From Flavobacteriales bacterium (GTDB lineage: Bacteria > Bacteroidota > Bacteroidia > Flavobacteriales_D > Crocinitomicaceae): a stretch of 64,000 nucleotides of DNA. The notes under the pieces were generated by a model. The model saw nothing but the letters and a program-made list of their open reading frames with translations, was not told where the DNA came from and did no database searches. This document shows, piece after piece, positions 39,901-54,900 of this stretch. Position 1 is the first letter of the stretch, and every line of letters begins with the position of its first letter. Position numbers and translations under genes: made by a program. Where the stretch lies: NCBI GenBank assembly GCA_947454525.1, contig CANGJM010000004.1:124001-188000 (forward strand), written 5' to 3'.

Positions 39901-42900
39901 AAATATTACTGGGGTTACCATTAACAACACGGCAGTTGCTTCATATGTTGTAAATAGTCCTACGTCAATTACGGCGGTATTAACATCGAATCAAGTTGGT
40001 GGTGTTGTTGCAGTCAATTCCTCATTTTGTTCAGGAATAAGTACGACAGGTAGTTCGGTAACAATTTTACCCTCGCCAACGCTAACTTCTTCCGGAAGTG
40101 TTGCCCCAGTTTGTACATCCACCTCAGGGCAAATTACTACCTTATCATATACAGCCACCTCGAATAGTCCAATCAGTTATCAATTGGATTGGAATGCTGC
40201 TGCCAATGCAGCTGGATTAATTGACGGTACACTCACGCCATTTAGTTTCGTGGTTACGGGAGGAACAATTAATATCCCTGTTGCGGCTAACGTGGTTCCT
40301 GGGGTGTATTCAGGAACTCTCAATTATTCTAATTCAAATGGATGTTCTGGAACACAGGTTGTGAGTTTAACAATTACTCCAATTCCAACCTTGGCAAGTG
40401 TGTCTCAACAGTCTAGTTTATGTTACACACAAAATGTCAATACAAATGCAAGCATTCAATTGTCTGGATTATTACTTAACACTGCTCAGACTGCTACGTA
40501 TAATATTAATGGAGGTACTTCACAAACAATCGCATTTACTTCTTCCGCTTCTGGAACTGCAACATTGTCTGTGCCAGTTGTTTTGGCTAATAACGGTCAA
40601 ACACTTTCAATTACCAGCATCAACTGTGCGAATTTTACAACAAATAATAGTTGTGTCCTCTCCATTATTCAAGCACCAACGGCACCATCCGTTTTACCAT
40701 TAACACAAACAGTAAATGTTGGAGCCTCAGCAACTTTCACAGGAACGCGCAGTGCTTCAGCAAATACAATGACTTGGTGGACTGCTGCTTCTGGAGGAAC
40801 GGAAATTGATCCAGATGGGCCGGCGCTTTCTGTTGATTCTGTTTTCAATTCTTATGATGCGGTTGTTTTACCTTCTACGTCAATTGACTTTTGTACACCT
40901 GGTTTGATTAATGCTTCCACAACAACTTATAAGTACTACGTTCAACAGTATGATGGAACTTGTCCAAGTGCAAGGACCATGGTTCAAGTATTTACTAATC
41001 CGTTGGTTTCAAGTAGTAGTTCTAATAATTTGATTTGTCAGACGGGAGCATCTGTAACATTAACAGCAAATATAACGCAAGCCGTTGGTAGCCAAATTCA
41101 ATGGCAATTTGCCACCAATGCAAGCGGAACGGCCAACCCACCAGTGAACAATAATTTGTTACCCGGAGATTTTACCAATTTAAGTCCAAACGGAAATAGC
41201 ACTATAATTTCTGTTAGTCCATCTGTTAGTACAACGTATCAATTAAATACTGCTTCTCCATTTATGCCTTTTGGTTGTAATGTTACAACATTCAATAATA
41301 CAATCGTAAGTCCTATAAGTACGCAACAAAATGTATTGGTTTATCCATCTTTAGATTTTACACCGGTTGCAAATCCTTCTTCGATTTGTGTAGGCGGAAC
41401 ATCTACACTAATTCCGAATACACCGAATGGTAATTTTACTGCTTCGTGTATTTTACCAATAACCAGTTTAAGTTCGCCACCTACAGGTGTAACTCCTTGG
41501 GTTTTATCATCAAATGGAAGTTTAGCAACTTCACAAACATCTACTCCAAATGCTCTCCAAACAGGAGTTTTGGGCACAAATGCGGCCTTGGATGATGGAT
41601 ATTGGAGTAATATCCCAATTGGATTCACTTATAACTTTTTTGGTGAAAATGCAACAACGGTTCATATTGGTTCTAATGGAACAGTAGTTGTTGGAGTATT
41701 AAATGCGGTTGGCTCCTCACTTTATAATTTCACCGGAGGTTTCCCAAATACGGCAAACCCTGCAAGTACGATTGCTGTTTGTGCAAGAGATTTGTATTTA
41801 TCTTCTGGTTCCATTAAGTATTGGACCGAAGGGATTGCACCTACCCGTCGATTTATAGTTCAATATGACAATGTAGCCACTTACTGTTTTGGATGTTCAG
41901 GTGGTACGCAAAGTGCAGAATTAACATTGTATGAAACTTCAGGAGTAATTGAAATACGCTTATTGCAAGCTACGAATGGCTCATCTTCAGGTAGTGCCAC
42001 TTTAAAATACATTGGTCTTCAGGATCCAACTAAAACAATTGGGGCTACAGCTCCAAATTGCAGTGTTCCAAATCAATCAAATTATTGGAATGGTATTAGT
42101 GATGAGATCTCTTCATCATTAGCTTGGAGATTTAGTCCTCCATCCAATTATAGTATTGATTGGTATCAAGGATCAGGTTCAAATTTATCTGCACTAGTAT
42201 CTATTCCTTATCTTGCTGCAAATTCCACCAGTAGTTATTTTTACTCGACCTTACCTTCTCAATCGACCAATTCAGGTCAAATTACTTATTCTGTTTCGGC
42301 AACAAACACTATTACTGGATGTCCGGCAACTAAATCGGTATACGTGAATGTAAACAGTATAACAAATCCTCCTCAAGGAATCAATTCTTCCCAATGTGGA
42401 CCAGGAATTCCGACATTAGTTTTAAATACTGGAAATAACTCATCAAATTCCGTTTATTCTTGGTACGCAGCAAACCCATCATTAAATTCGAGCTTATCAA
42501 CTTATTATTCGAATAACTTCTCTAATAATATTGGGGTGAGTCCTTCTCCGGTTGGAGTATTAAGTGGTAATGCCTCACTTCAAGGGGGGGGCTTTATTCG
42601 ATTAACATCAAACAACCCGGATCTTTTAGGAGGTTTTACTATTCCAGCTAGTGGGGTAAACTCGAGTATTTATCAAATGATGTTTGATATACAGACCCCT
42701 CAAACAAGTGGTGCGGATGGTATTTCATATAGTTTTGCTAATGATGCTGATGCTAGCGCAACGGTTCCTTCAGCGGAGAATGGCACTGGAACAAAGTTGG
42801 TTGTCTCATTTGATGAATATGGATCTGGAAATGGCGGGTCAGGAATACGTTTAGTTTATGGCGGTGCAGCGGATAACCTACCCCAAGCATCGGGAGGAGT

Positions 42901-45900
42901 TGTACTTGCATATTCTAATAACACTACATGGATGAATCCGCAAGTTTTTAGTAATGTTCATATTTATATTGATCAACAAGGAAGATTATCAATGGTGTTA
43001 AATGGTAATTTGATTTTTAATAACATTCAACTTCCCAACTCTTTTGTAACAGCAGACAAATCTACTTGGAGTCATGTTTTCAAGGCAAGAACCGGGTTGA
43101 CCACGGCAGCGCATAGATTAGACAATGTGTCGATAAAACAAAATACATCATTAGTTCCTTTAATATTCAATTCCGCAACCTATACATCTAGTTTGTCACA
43201 GACAACGAATTTGTATACTGTTGAAACATTTAATGGTTGTCCGAGCCAAGTTTTGCCATTGACTGTGACTGTTAATACAGTGCCTACTTCTCCAACGATA
43301 TCAGTCCCAGCACCATATTGTCAAGGAGATCCGGCTTCATCACTTTCTGCGACTGGAACTGCTTCAAATCCATTGAACTGGTATTTGGGTTCATTAAATG
43401 CATCACCAAATACTATCGCACCAACACCAGTTACTTCTGTAGCGGGAACAACAAACTATTTAGTGACGCAAACATCGACGGCAAATGGTTGTGCGAGTGC
43501 GCCTGCAACTATTTCTGTTGTCGTGAATGCCACACCAAGTGCTCCTGCGTATTCATCAACATACTCAACAGGAACCATCACACAGTGTCAGGGTACTGCA
43601 GCGATTTCTATTTCAAGTGCAGTCGTGGCAAGTGTAGGAGGTACGCTCTATTATTATACAGTTCCTACAGGTGGAACAGCTCTTTCATTTACACCAAATT
43701 CAACGCCTTCCGTTGCAGGTACAACAACATATTATGTGAGTCAAGTGATTTCGGGTTGTGAAGGACCAAGAGCAGTCGTAACCTCTGTAGTCAACCCAAC
43801 CTTGACGGCGTCTGTTGCCCTCAATGCAAGTACGGTTTCTGTTTGTTCTGGTGGTGCCATTACCTTTACAGCTACACCAACAAATGGTGGAACTACCCCA
43901 AGTTACCAATGGTTTTTGAACAATCCAACTACACCTATTTCAGGTCAAACGGGCGCAACTTATACCTTGGCATCTCCTGCTTCTGGTGATCAGGTATTCG
44001 TTAAGATGACTTCTAATCCAGCTCCAAATTGCTTGAATCCATCAACGAGTCCAGCGACGTCGAATACAATTACTTTGAATACAGCGCCAGCAACTCCTGT
44101 TGTCAATATCACACAAAGTACACCAACGACCACTGTTTGTTCTGGAACTTCCGTTACTTTTAGTGTTGCTACTTCCACAGCATTAGGCTCTAATCCAACT
44201 TACCAATGGTTACTTAATGGAACACCGATTTCAGGTGCAACAGCGGCAACCTTGACAACAACCACTTTAATAAATAATAATGTTGTTTCTTTGATTGTGA
44301 CTTCAAGTATTGCGACAAACTGTTTGACACAAACAACGGCTACATCAGCTGGAATTAGCATGACTGTTACACCACTTACGACCATTACTACACAACCAAT
44401 TGGTGCGTCGGTTTGTCAAGGTGCAACACCTGTATTAAGTTCTACAGCTAGTGGTACAGGTACTTTAACATATCAATGGCAAAGTTGTACAAGTGCAAGT
44501 GCAACAACGGGAACCAACCTATCATCTATTTCTTATCCAACTGCATTGACCACTTCGCTTACCACACCGGCAGCGGGTGCGACACCAGGCTACTATCGAA
44601 TGGTTGCCACTGGAACTTGTGGTTCGGCAACATCGGCGATCGCGACCATTTCAATCAATACGCCTACGGCGATTACAACGCCACCAACGGCACAAGCCAT
44701 TTGTACTGGAACAACGGCAACATTCACAACTGTGGCTCAAGGACAAGGTACAATTTCCTATCAATGGTTGTTCAATGGCTCTGCTCTTTCCGGAGCAACG
44801 AATGCTAGTTACTCCATTCCAAATTTAGCAGCATCGAATGCTGGACAATACTCCGTTGCGGTTACTGCAACATGTGGTACTGTGACGTCTTCAGCTGTTC
44901 AATTGATAGTTAATCCATTGACTACCATTTCGGTACAACCAATTGCAAGTACGACGGTCTGTGATAGTACGCTTTTAAATTTATCGGTCAGCGCATCTGG
45001 AACTGCTCCAATCAGTTACCAATGGTATCGTGGTAATACGGCAATAACGAGCGCTACTTTAGCGCAATACTCGGATCCAACGACAGTGGTTGCCGAAGCA
45101 GGACAATATACGGTTCAAGTAACCGGTGGGTGTTCAATCATTACTTCAACTGCGTCAACGGTTGTTGTTCTTCCAAAAACATGGATTACTACTCAACCCG
45201 TTTCTTACACCGGTTGTGCCTTGAATCCAACTTCTTTGTCCGTGACAGGTTTAGGTGCGAACGTACAATACCAATGGAGTCTTGGATCGAATCCATCTAC
45301 AGCAATCCCGGGTGCGACAAGTTCCACGTACAACCTTTCGAATCCACAAACAAGTAACAGTGGATCGTATACGGTTACCTTGACCGGTGCGAATAATGGC
45401 CAATGTGGAACGCAAACATCCAACATTGCCTTGGTAACGATTAATCCAGTTCCATCTGCAGGAACGATTACTGGAGGAAACTCAGGAGTGTGTGTGGGAT
45501 CGACCATCAACTTAACGAATTTAGCAAGTGGGGGAGTTTGGACTTCCAGTAATCCACTGATGGGAAGTATTTCTTCGACTGGTGTTTTAACGGGAGTATC
45601 CGCTGGAACAATCACAGTAACCTATACCGTAACAAATAGCTTCGGATGTGTGAGTACCGCAACGAAAGTGATCCAAGTGAAAGGATTGCCAACTGCCTTG
45701 ATTCAAACACCATTGGCAACTTCAATCTGTCAAGGTGAGGCGATGAACTTACAGTCTTCTGCAGCGGTATCGTATGCGTGGAGCAACGGCGCAACATCCC
45801 AAAACATTGCGGTGAACTCAAGTGCAACAGGTACAGTTAACTATACCGTAACTGTGACTGGTACTAACGCATGTACGGCAACGTCTGCGCCTGTAGCGAT

Positions 45901-48900
45901 TACCGTAATTCCGGTACCGACAATTGCAGCAATCAATGGTACTGGAAACTACCCGAACTTCTGTTTAGGAAATACCTCGAATTTAACGAATGCGACAGCA
46001 AACGGTATCTGGAGTTCAAGTAATACCAACGTATTGACCGTGAATCCATTATCTGGAGCAGCAAATACCTTAACAATTGGAACGGCAACCGTTTCTTACC
46101 ACGTAGCCAATATCCCTGGTTGTTTGAATCCGAATCCAGGAACGGCAACAGCGACAATCACCGTAAGTACACCACCAGCAGCGTTTATCACGCCAAGTGG
46201 ATCCACAACGTTCTGTCAAGGTGGTAGTGTTACATTGACTGCGCCTTCAGGAGTTGGGTACAATTACTTATGGAGCAACGGAGCAACAACGCAATCGATT
46301 ACCGCAACGACTTCGGGATCATACTCCTTAACAGTAACAGCAACAGGTGGATGTTCAGTAACGTCTCTTCCAACAACGGTAACGGTTCTTCCGATTCCAA
46401 CAGCAACGATTTATCCAACAGGAGCGATTAACATCTGTTCAGGAACAAACGTAACCTTGAGTACTGGATCAGCAGTTTCATACGTGTGGAGCAATGGAGC
46501 GATTACACCAACTGTTTCGGTGAATACTTCGGGAACCTATTCGGTTACCTTAACTGGAACAAATGGATGTACAGTGACTTCAGCGGTTTCAACGGTAACA
46601 GTGACTCCGGTTCCAAGTGCGGTAATTACGGCAAATGGACCAACAAATATCTGTGATGGTGGATCCGTTGGATTAAGTGTTCCAACTGCAGGATCTTACT
46701 TATGGAGCAATGGCGCTACTACTCAAGGTATTTCGGCAACGTCTACTGGAAATTACTCCGTAACGGCAACGAATGGAATCTGTTCGGCAACATCGACGCC
46801 GGTTTATGTCAACTTTAATCCAGTTCCAAGTTCAACAGTAACGGCAAGTGGACCAACGACCTTCTGTCAAGGTGGAAACGTGACCTTAACAGCAGCAACT
46901 GGAAACTCCTTTACGTATTTATGGTCAAATGGAGCAACAACGCAATCCATTACGGTTGCAGCGTCCGGAACGTATTCAGTGACGGTAAGTAACTCCTTCA
47001 ACTGTTCGTCGACTTCGACACCAATTTCAGTCGTCGTGAACGCATTACCAACTGCAAGCATCACAGCAGGTGGGTCTACAACAATTTGTAGTGGAAACAG
47101 CTTAAGTTTAACTGCGACATCAGCAAATGCTTATTTATGGAGTACAGGTGCGACTACTCAGTCGATCAACGTTTCCGTTGCAGGAAATTATACAGTGGAA
47201 GCAATTAGTGCTGCAGGATGTACAGCAACATCTTCTGTGCTTGCATTGAACGTACTTCCTTCACCTACCGCCATTATTACACAAGCAAGTGGAACGACTT
47301 TCTGTCAAGGTGGAAGTGTTGTCATCAACTCTACACCAGCAAGTGCGTATTTGTGGTCGAATAGCGAAACAACACAAGCCATTTCAGCAACGACGACAGG
47401 TGTTTACTCTGTTTTAGTAACGGCAGCAAATGGTTGTACAGCGACATCGAACGCGATCAATGTGAATGTCTTACCAACGCCAACGGCTACGATTTATCCT
47501 GGGACAAATGTCAATATTTGTGCAGGTTCAACAGTGACCTTAAGTACGGGTACTGCGGCATCTTACGTATGGAGCAACGGTGCAATTACACCAACAATTA
47601 CTGTTAGTGCTAACGGAACACATTCGGTTACCTTAACGGGATCCAATGGTTGTACGGCAACATCTGCATTAACAACAGTAACAGTAAATCCAATTCCAGT
47701 TGCGGCAATCACAGCTACTGGAACAACAAATATTTGTAGTGGAACAAGTGTCAACTTAACTGCTACTGCGGCAGGATCATACTTGTGGAGCAATGGAGCA
47801 ACGACACAAACAATCGCTGCAAGTTTAGCTGGAGCCTACACGGTAACAGTAACAACAGCAGGTTGTAGTGCAACATCCGCTTCGACAACAGTCAACGTGA
47901 ATCAATCGCCAACAGCAAACGTGACAGCAAGTGGACCAACTTCTTTCTGTCAAGGTGGATCGGTTAGTTTCACTGCCAATGCAGGAAACGGTTATTCATA
48001 CCTATGGAGCAATGGGGCAACAACAGCAAGTATTTCTACTTCAACATCAGGAAATAACAGCGTGACGGTGACCAATTTAATTGGTTGTTCCACAACATCG
48101 GCTGTGAACGCGGTTGTGGTGAATCCAATTCCAGTGGCAACCATTACCGCAGGTGGATCAACAACGATTTGTAGTGGTTCTCCAGTGAGCTTATCAGCTC
48201 CTGCAGGAGCAAATTATTTATGGAACACAGGAGCTACTACACAATCCATAAATGCAGCAACGGCAGGAAATTACACAGTAGTTGTGACTACGGCTGCTGG
48301 TTGTTCGGCAACTTCAGTGCCAACGACGATTACCGTAAATGCCTTGCCTTCAGCAGCAATTAGTTCAAACGGTTCAACGACCTTCTGTCAAGGTGGAACG
48401 GTTGGATTATCCGCAAATAGTGGAATGACTTCTTACCAATGGAGCAACGGTGATACAGGTCAAAGTATCAATGCTGGAAACTCTGGATCGTATTCCGTAG
48501 TAGTAACGGATGCAAACGGATGTTCGGCAACGTCAAACTTGATCAACGTCAATGTGAATCCAGCGCCAACTGCAACCATTTTCCCAGGGACAAACGTAAC
48601 AATCTGTTCTGGATCATCTGTAACCTTGAGTACCAATTCAGCGGTTAGCTACAACTGGAGTACAGGAGCTATTACTCCGACTATTCAGGTGAATGCTTCT
48701 GGTACATATTCAGTGACATTAACTGGTTCGAATGGATGTAGTGCAACATCGCCTGTAACAACTGTTGCGGTAACCACAACACCAACAGCTGCTATTACTG
48801 CAAGTGGACCAACAACGATCTGTCAGGGGTCCAACGTGAGCTTAAGTGCGCCTGCTGCTGCGAATTCCTATTTATGGAATACCGGAGCAACAACGCAAAC

Positions 48901-51900
48901 AATTACAGCATCTCTTGTAGGTTCATACTTTGTGACAGTTGGATCAAATGGATGTAGTGCAACGTCACCAAGTACGTTTGTTTCCTACAATCCAGTTCCA
49001 AGTGCAGCGGTTACGGCAAGTGGACCAACAACATTCTGTTTAGGCAATAGTGTGAGTTTCTCCGCTCCGGCAGGAAATGGAAATAGCTATTTATGGAATA
49101 CAGGAGCTACGACACAATCCGTGAGTACTTCTACACCAGGTACATTTAGTGTAACGGTGACGAATGGTTACGGTTGTTCGGCGAGTTCAGCGGTGAATAC
49201 CGTTCTTGTGAACCCACTTCCAGTGGTGACGCCGATTACCGGTTCTTCTTCCATCTGTGCAGGTACACAAGGACAAGTATCAAACGTGATGACAGGTGGT
49301 GTTTACGCTAGTTCGAATTTAGGAGTAGCGAGTATCGGTCAGTTAAACGGACAAATTACTGGATTAACAGCAGGAAATTCAACGATTTCATATATCTACA
49401 CGGATGTAAACGGATGTTCAAATACAGTGACTTATCCTGTAACGATCACGGCGGCTCCAGTTGCAACAATTTCAGCTGGTGGACCAACGACCTTCTGTCA
49501 AGGAGGAAGTGTGACATTAACCGCTTCTTCTGGAACAGCTTACGCTTGGAGTAATGGAGCAACTACAGCAAGTATTACTGTTTCTGCTTCAGGTTCATTC
49601 AGTGTTTCTGTAACAGGAGCAAATGGCTGTTCAGCTAGTTCACAAGTAACAACAGTGAACGTCTTGACACCAAGTCCGGTAAGTGCCATCAACGGTGCGA
49701 ACTCGGTCTGTGTGAATAGCGCAACAAGCTTCACCAATGCGACTTCTGGTGGAACATGGTCAACATCAAATCCATTAATTGCGACTGTATCAACTGCTGG
49801 AAACGTAACAGGTGTCAGTGCAGGATCTGCAACGATTACGTATGCGATCAACTCCACGAATGGTTGTCAAAATGCGGCGACAAAAGTGGTGACTGTGAAT
49901 GCGGTTCCTGCGACAGCGCTTACAGCGAGTGGAGCGACGACATTCTGTCAAGGTTCAAACGTTTCCTTAACAGCAAGTACCGGTTCGACTTACTTATGGT
50001 CAACGGGAGCGACAACGTCGTCTATCACTGCATCGACATCAGGTACATACAATGTAACCGTGACCAATGCAAATGGATGTTCAAGTGTTTCAACGAATCA
50101 ATTAATCACCGTGAATGCCAATCCAACGGCATCGATCTCGACAAATGGTTCAACGAACCTGTGTACAGGAGGATCGATTGTCCTAATGGCAACACCAAAT
50201 TCAAGTTACGTATGGAATACAGGTGCAACGACGTCTAGCATCACAGCGACTACAGCTGGATCGTATTCAGTAACGGTGACAAATGCCAATGGATGTTCAG
50301 CAACATCAACTGCGACAAGCGTCGTAGTGAATGCGAGTCCAAGTGCTACAGTAACAGCAAGTGGTCCAACAACCATCTGTTCTGGAAGCAATGTGGTATT
50401 ATCTGCGACAGCTGTTGCAGGAAATACATACCAATGGTCAAACAATGGAGTGCTTATTTCTGGCGCAACATCTGCGAGTTATACCGCAACAACATCCGGA
50501 ACATATGCTGTAACAGTTACAAACGCATCTGGATGTTCAGCGACATCCACAACAACACCAGTAAGTGTCGTTCTTGCAACAGCAGCAACGATTACACCAA
50601 GTGGATCAACTTCGCTTTGTAATAATGCATCTGTCACATTGACTGCGACAAGTGGTGCAAGTTACTTATGGAGTAACGGTGCGACAACGCAGGCAATTAC
50701 AGTCAATACCGCAGCTAACTATACGGTGACAGTAACCAATGCACTAGGTTGTAGTGCTACTTCGGTTGCAACTCCAGTGCTTGTTAATACTTCTCCAACA
50801 GCTACTATTACAGCGGCAGGACCAACGACCTTCTGTCAAGGTGGAAATGTCGTGTTGACTGCTAGTTCAGGTGCTTCATACGTTTGGTCGAATGGTGCAA
50901 CAACAGCATCCATTACAGCTTCTACACCAGGATCATATTCGGTATTAATCACCAATGCAAGTGGTTGTGCTGCAACGGCAGCTGCAACAGCGGTAACCGT
51001 CAATGCAGCTCCAAATGCTGCGATCTCAGCTGGTGGTTCAACTACCTTCTGTTCAGGAGGAAGTGTAACATTAACAGCAAGTGCAGGAGCTAGTTACTTA
51101 TGGTCAACAGGAGCAACAACGGCATCAATCAGCGTGAATACTGCAGGAGCAAGAACAGTGACGGTAACAAATGCTGCTGGATGTTCTTCAACGTCTGCAG
51201 CTACAACGATTGTTGTGAATGCAACGCCAACAGCGAGCATCACTGCGGGTGGATCAACGACCATTTGTAGTGGATCAACAGTTACTTTAACAGCAAGTGC
51301 AGGATCATCGTATGCGTGGAGTAACGGTGCGACAACAGCGAGCATCGTAGCAAATACCACAGGTAATTACACCGTGACAGTATTCAATGCGAACGGATGT
51401 TCGGCAATTTCAACACCAACAACAGTGACGGTAAATAATCCATCTGTTGCAAATATCTCTACTTCTGGATCTACGAATTTCTGTCAAGGTGGAAGTGTCG
51501 TATTAACAGCGACTGCTGCTTCAACGTATGCGTGGAGTACAGGAGCAACAACGCAAGCCATTACGGTTTCTGCATCAGGAAACTATTCAGTTACCTTAAC
51601 AAATGCTTCGGGATGTACAAGTACTTCTCCAGTGACAGCGGTAACGTCAAACGCTTTACCTACAGCAACGATTACAGCGGGTGGAGCAACGACATTCTGT
51701 CAAGGTGGATCGGTGACATTAACAGCGAGTCCAGCGACAAGTTACGTATGGAGTAACGGAGCAACAAGTGCAAGCATCACGGTATCAACCGCAGGATCGT
51801 ACACTGTTCAAGTAGCAAATAACGCTGGATGTGTGAGCACTTCTGCAGCAACAGCGGTTAGTGTGAATGCTTTACCTACAGCAACGATTACAGCAGCTGG

Positions 51901-54900
51901 ATCCTTGAGTATTTGTGCAGGTTCAACTGTGAATTTAACAGCGAGTACGGGTGCTGCTTATCTTTGGTCAAATGGCGCAACTACGGCAACAATCGCAGCA
52001 AGTAATGCTGGAAACTACTCGGTGCAAGTAACCAATGCTGCTGGATGTATATCCACAAGTGCGGTAAGTTCCGTAGTGGTGAACGCATTGCCAACTCCAA
52101 GTATTTCAAGTGTTGGATCAACAACGATTTGTCAAGGTGCAACAGTAACCTTAACAACTGCAAATGGACCTGGATTGACGTACCAATGGAAAAACAATGG
52201 AACAAACATCGCTGGTGCAAATGGAGCATCCTATGTAGCGAATGCTGCTGGAATCTATACGGTTCAAGTAACGAATGCAGCAGGATGTTCTGGAACATCA
52301 ACGGCAAGTGCCGTGGTGGTGAATGCCTTGCCAGTTGCGAGTATTTCCAATTCTGGATCAACTACAATTTGTGCAGGTTCTTCTGTGAACTTAACAGCGA
52401 GCGCTGGAACGGCATACGCATGGAGCAACGGAGCAACTACTGCTTCGATTGCCGTGAATGCAACAGGAAACTATACAGTAAGCATCACGAATGCTGCTGG
52501 ATGTACAAGTTCCGCTTCAACCGCAATTACAGTGGTGACGCCAACAGTTGCAAGTATTACGGCGAACGGACCAACGTCCTTCTGTGCGGGTCAAAACGTA
52601 ACTTTGACAGCGAATCCTGGAGCTTCATATGTGTGGAGCACAGGAGCAACAACTGCATCGATTGCTGTTTCAACAACAAGTAATCCAACGGTTCAAGTAA
52701 CCTATGCAAATGGATGCTCATCTACTTCTGCAATCATGCCAATCACGGTAAATGCATTGCCTGCAGCAAGTATTACTGCAAATGGGGCAACAAGTTTCTG
52801 TCCAGGTGCAACGGTAACCTTGACTGCGAGTGCAGGATCATCTTATGCTTGGACAAATGGTGCGACCACAAATAGCATCATAGTTTCAGCATCAGGATCA
52901 TATGGTGTGTCTGTAACAAATGCTTCGGGATGTGTTGCGACGGCGGTTCCAACAGCGATTACGGTGTTTGCTGTTCCAACAGCAAGCATTACCACTTCCG
53001 GAGCGACAACATTCTGTCAAGGTTCAACATTGAGCTTAACAGCAAATGCTGGAGCGTCATACGTGTGGAGTAGTGGTGAGACAACTTCAAGTATCTCCAC
53101 AGGAGTATCTGGGAATTATTCGGTAACCGTATTCAACGCAAACGGATGTTCAGCAGTTTCTTCGATTGTTCCGGTAACGGTGAACGCGAATCCAGTAGCA
53201 ACAATCCAAGCGAATGGTCCAACAACTGTTTGTCAAGGATCTACGGTATTGTTAACTTCAAATGGAGGAACAGGATTTACTTGGACAAATTCAGAAACAA
53301 CAGCAAGTATTTCCGTTACAACTTCCGGATCTTACGGAGTGACAGTAACAAATGCTGCGGGATGTTCTACAACGGTGAATCCTGTAGCAGTTACCGTGAA
53401 TCCAGTTCAAGTATTGTCGCCAATCACAGGTGCGAATAGCGTTTGTGTGGGAGCAACAACAACGTATGCAAATACAACATCTGGTGGAACATGGTCAAGT
53501 GACAACACAGCTGTAGCTTCAGTGAATTCAACAAGTGGAATTGTGAGTGGTGTTTCTTCCGGATCAGCAACCATAAAATACCAATTTGTGAATGCTTCTG
53601 GATGTACAAGTGAAGTAACGAAAGTGGTAACGGTGAATACAATTGCACCAGTTTCCATCAGTGCGTCTTCAGCTACATCGTTCTGCCAAGGTGGATCGGT
53701 TACGTTAACCGCGCCAGCTGGATTGAACTATAACTGGACAAACAGTCAAACAACACAAAGTATCACGGTAAGTACTTCTGGTGCATATGCATTAGCAGTA
53801 AGCAACGCTGCGGGATGTTTCACAACGTCTTCAACGGTACAAGTGACAGTGAATCCAGCTCCAACAGTAGCTATTTCAAGTGCTTCGACAACGATTTGTC
53901 AAGGAACGACGCTTGTGCTGAATGCGCCATCAAATGCGGTATCGTATGCATGGAGTAACGGTGCAACGACACAAAGTGTGGTGATTGCAAGTGCTGGAAC
54001 ATACTCCTTAACAATCACTGATGCAAACGGATGTTCTGCTTCTACGAACACAACGATTGTGAATGGAATTAATCCACAAGCTGCAGTTTCAGCTGGTGGT
54101 GCAACAACATTCTGTCAAGGTGGTAATGTTGTGTTAAACGCAGCTGGAGGTACTTCGTTCTTATGGAACAATGGTGCAACGACACAAAACATCACGGTGA
54201 CTACACCGGGTAACTATAGTGTCTTAGTAACCAATGCGGCTGGATGTTCGGCAACATCTAATTCTATGTTCGTTAATGTTTTACAGTCTCCAACTTCAAC
54301 AATTACTGCATATGGACCAACGACGTTCTGTCAGGGTGGAAGTGTGACACTTGCTACAACGGGTGCAGCGTCTTACGCTTGGAGTAATTCAGCGACATCA
54401 CAAAGCATTGTTCCAACAACATCTGGAACGTACAGTGTGGTTGTCACAGGAGCAAACGGATGTACAGCAACAAGTAATGCCATCAACGTAACGGTGAATC
54501 CAATTCCAACTGCGGTGATTACGCCAAGTGGAGCAACAATATTCTGTGAAGGATCAAGTGTGAACTTGGTCGCTTCGGGTGGTGTTTCTTACGCTTGGAA
54601 CAATGGTTCAACTGCGACGACGCTTGCTGCGACAACGGGTGGTGTTTACACAGTGACTGTGACAAATGCTGGAGGTTGTACGGATACAGAAACCTTGACG
54701 GTAACTGTAAACGAAGTTCCATCCGCATTCATTGTGACAAGTGGATCAACAACATTCTGTCAAGGTGGTGAAGTGAGTTTGACTGCGCAAGCAGGTAACT
54801 CGTACGTTTGGAGTAACAATGCAACGACTCAATCCATTGCAGTTACAACGGCAGGAACATACAGTGTATCGATTTTAAGTCCTAACGGATGTTCAGTAAC

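Noticed and set aside
49540-51360. Antisense ORFs (e.g. 49540-49857, 50206-50445, 51094-51360) with similar VxVxxxxP-rich sequences
   Set aside because: Mirror-image ORFs created by the repetitive Thr/Ala/Val coding array; their mutual similarity simply reflects the sense repeats.
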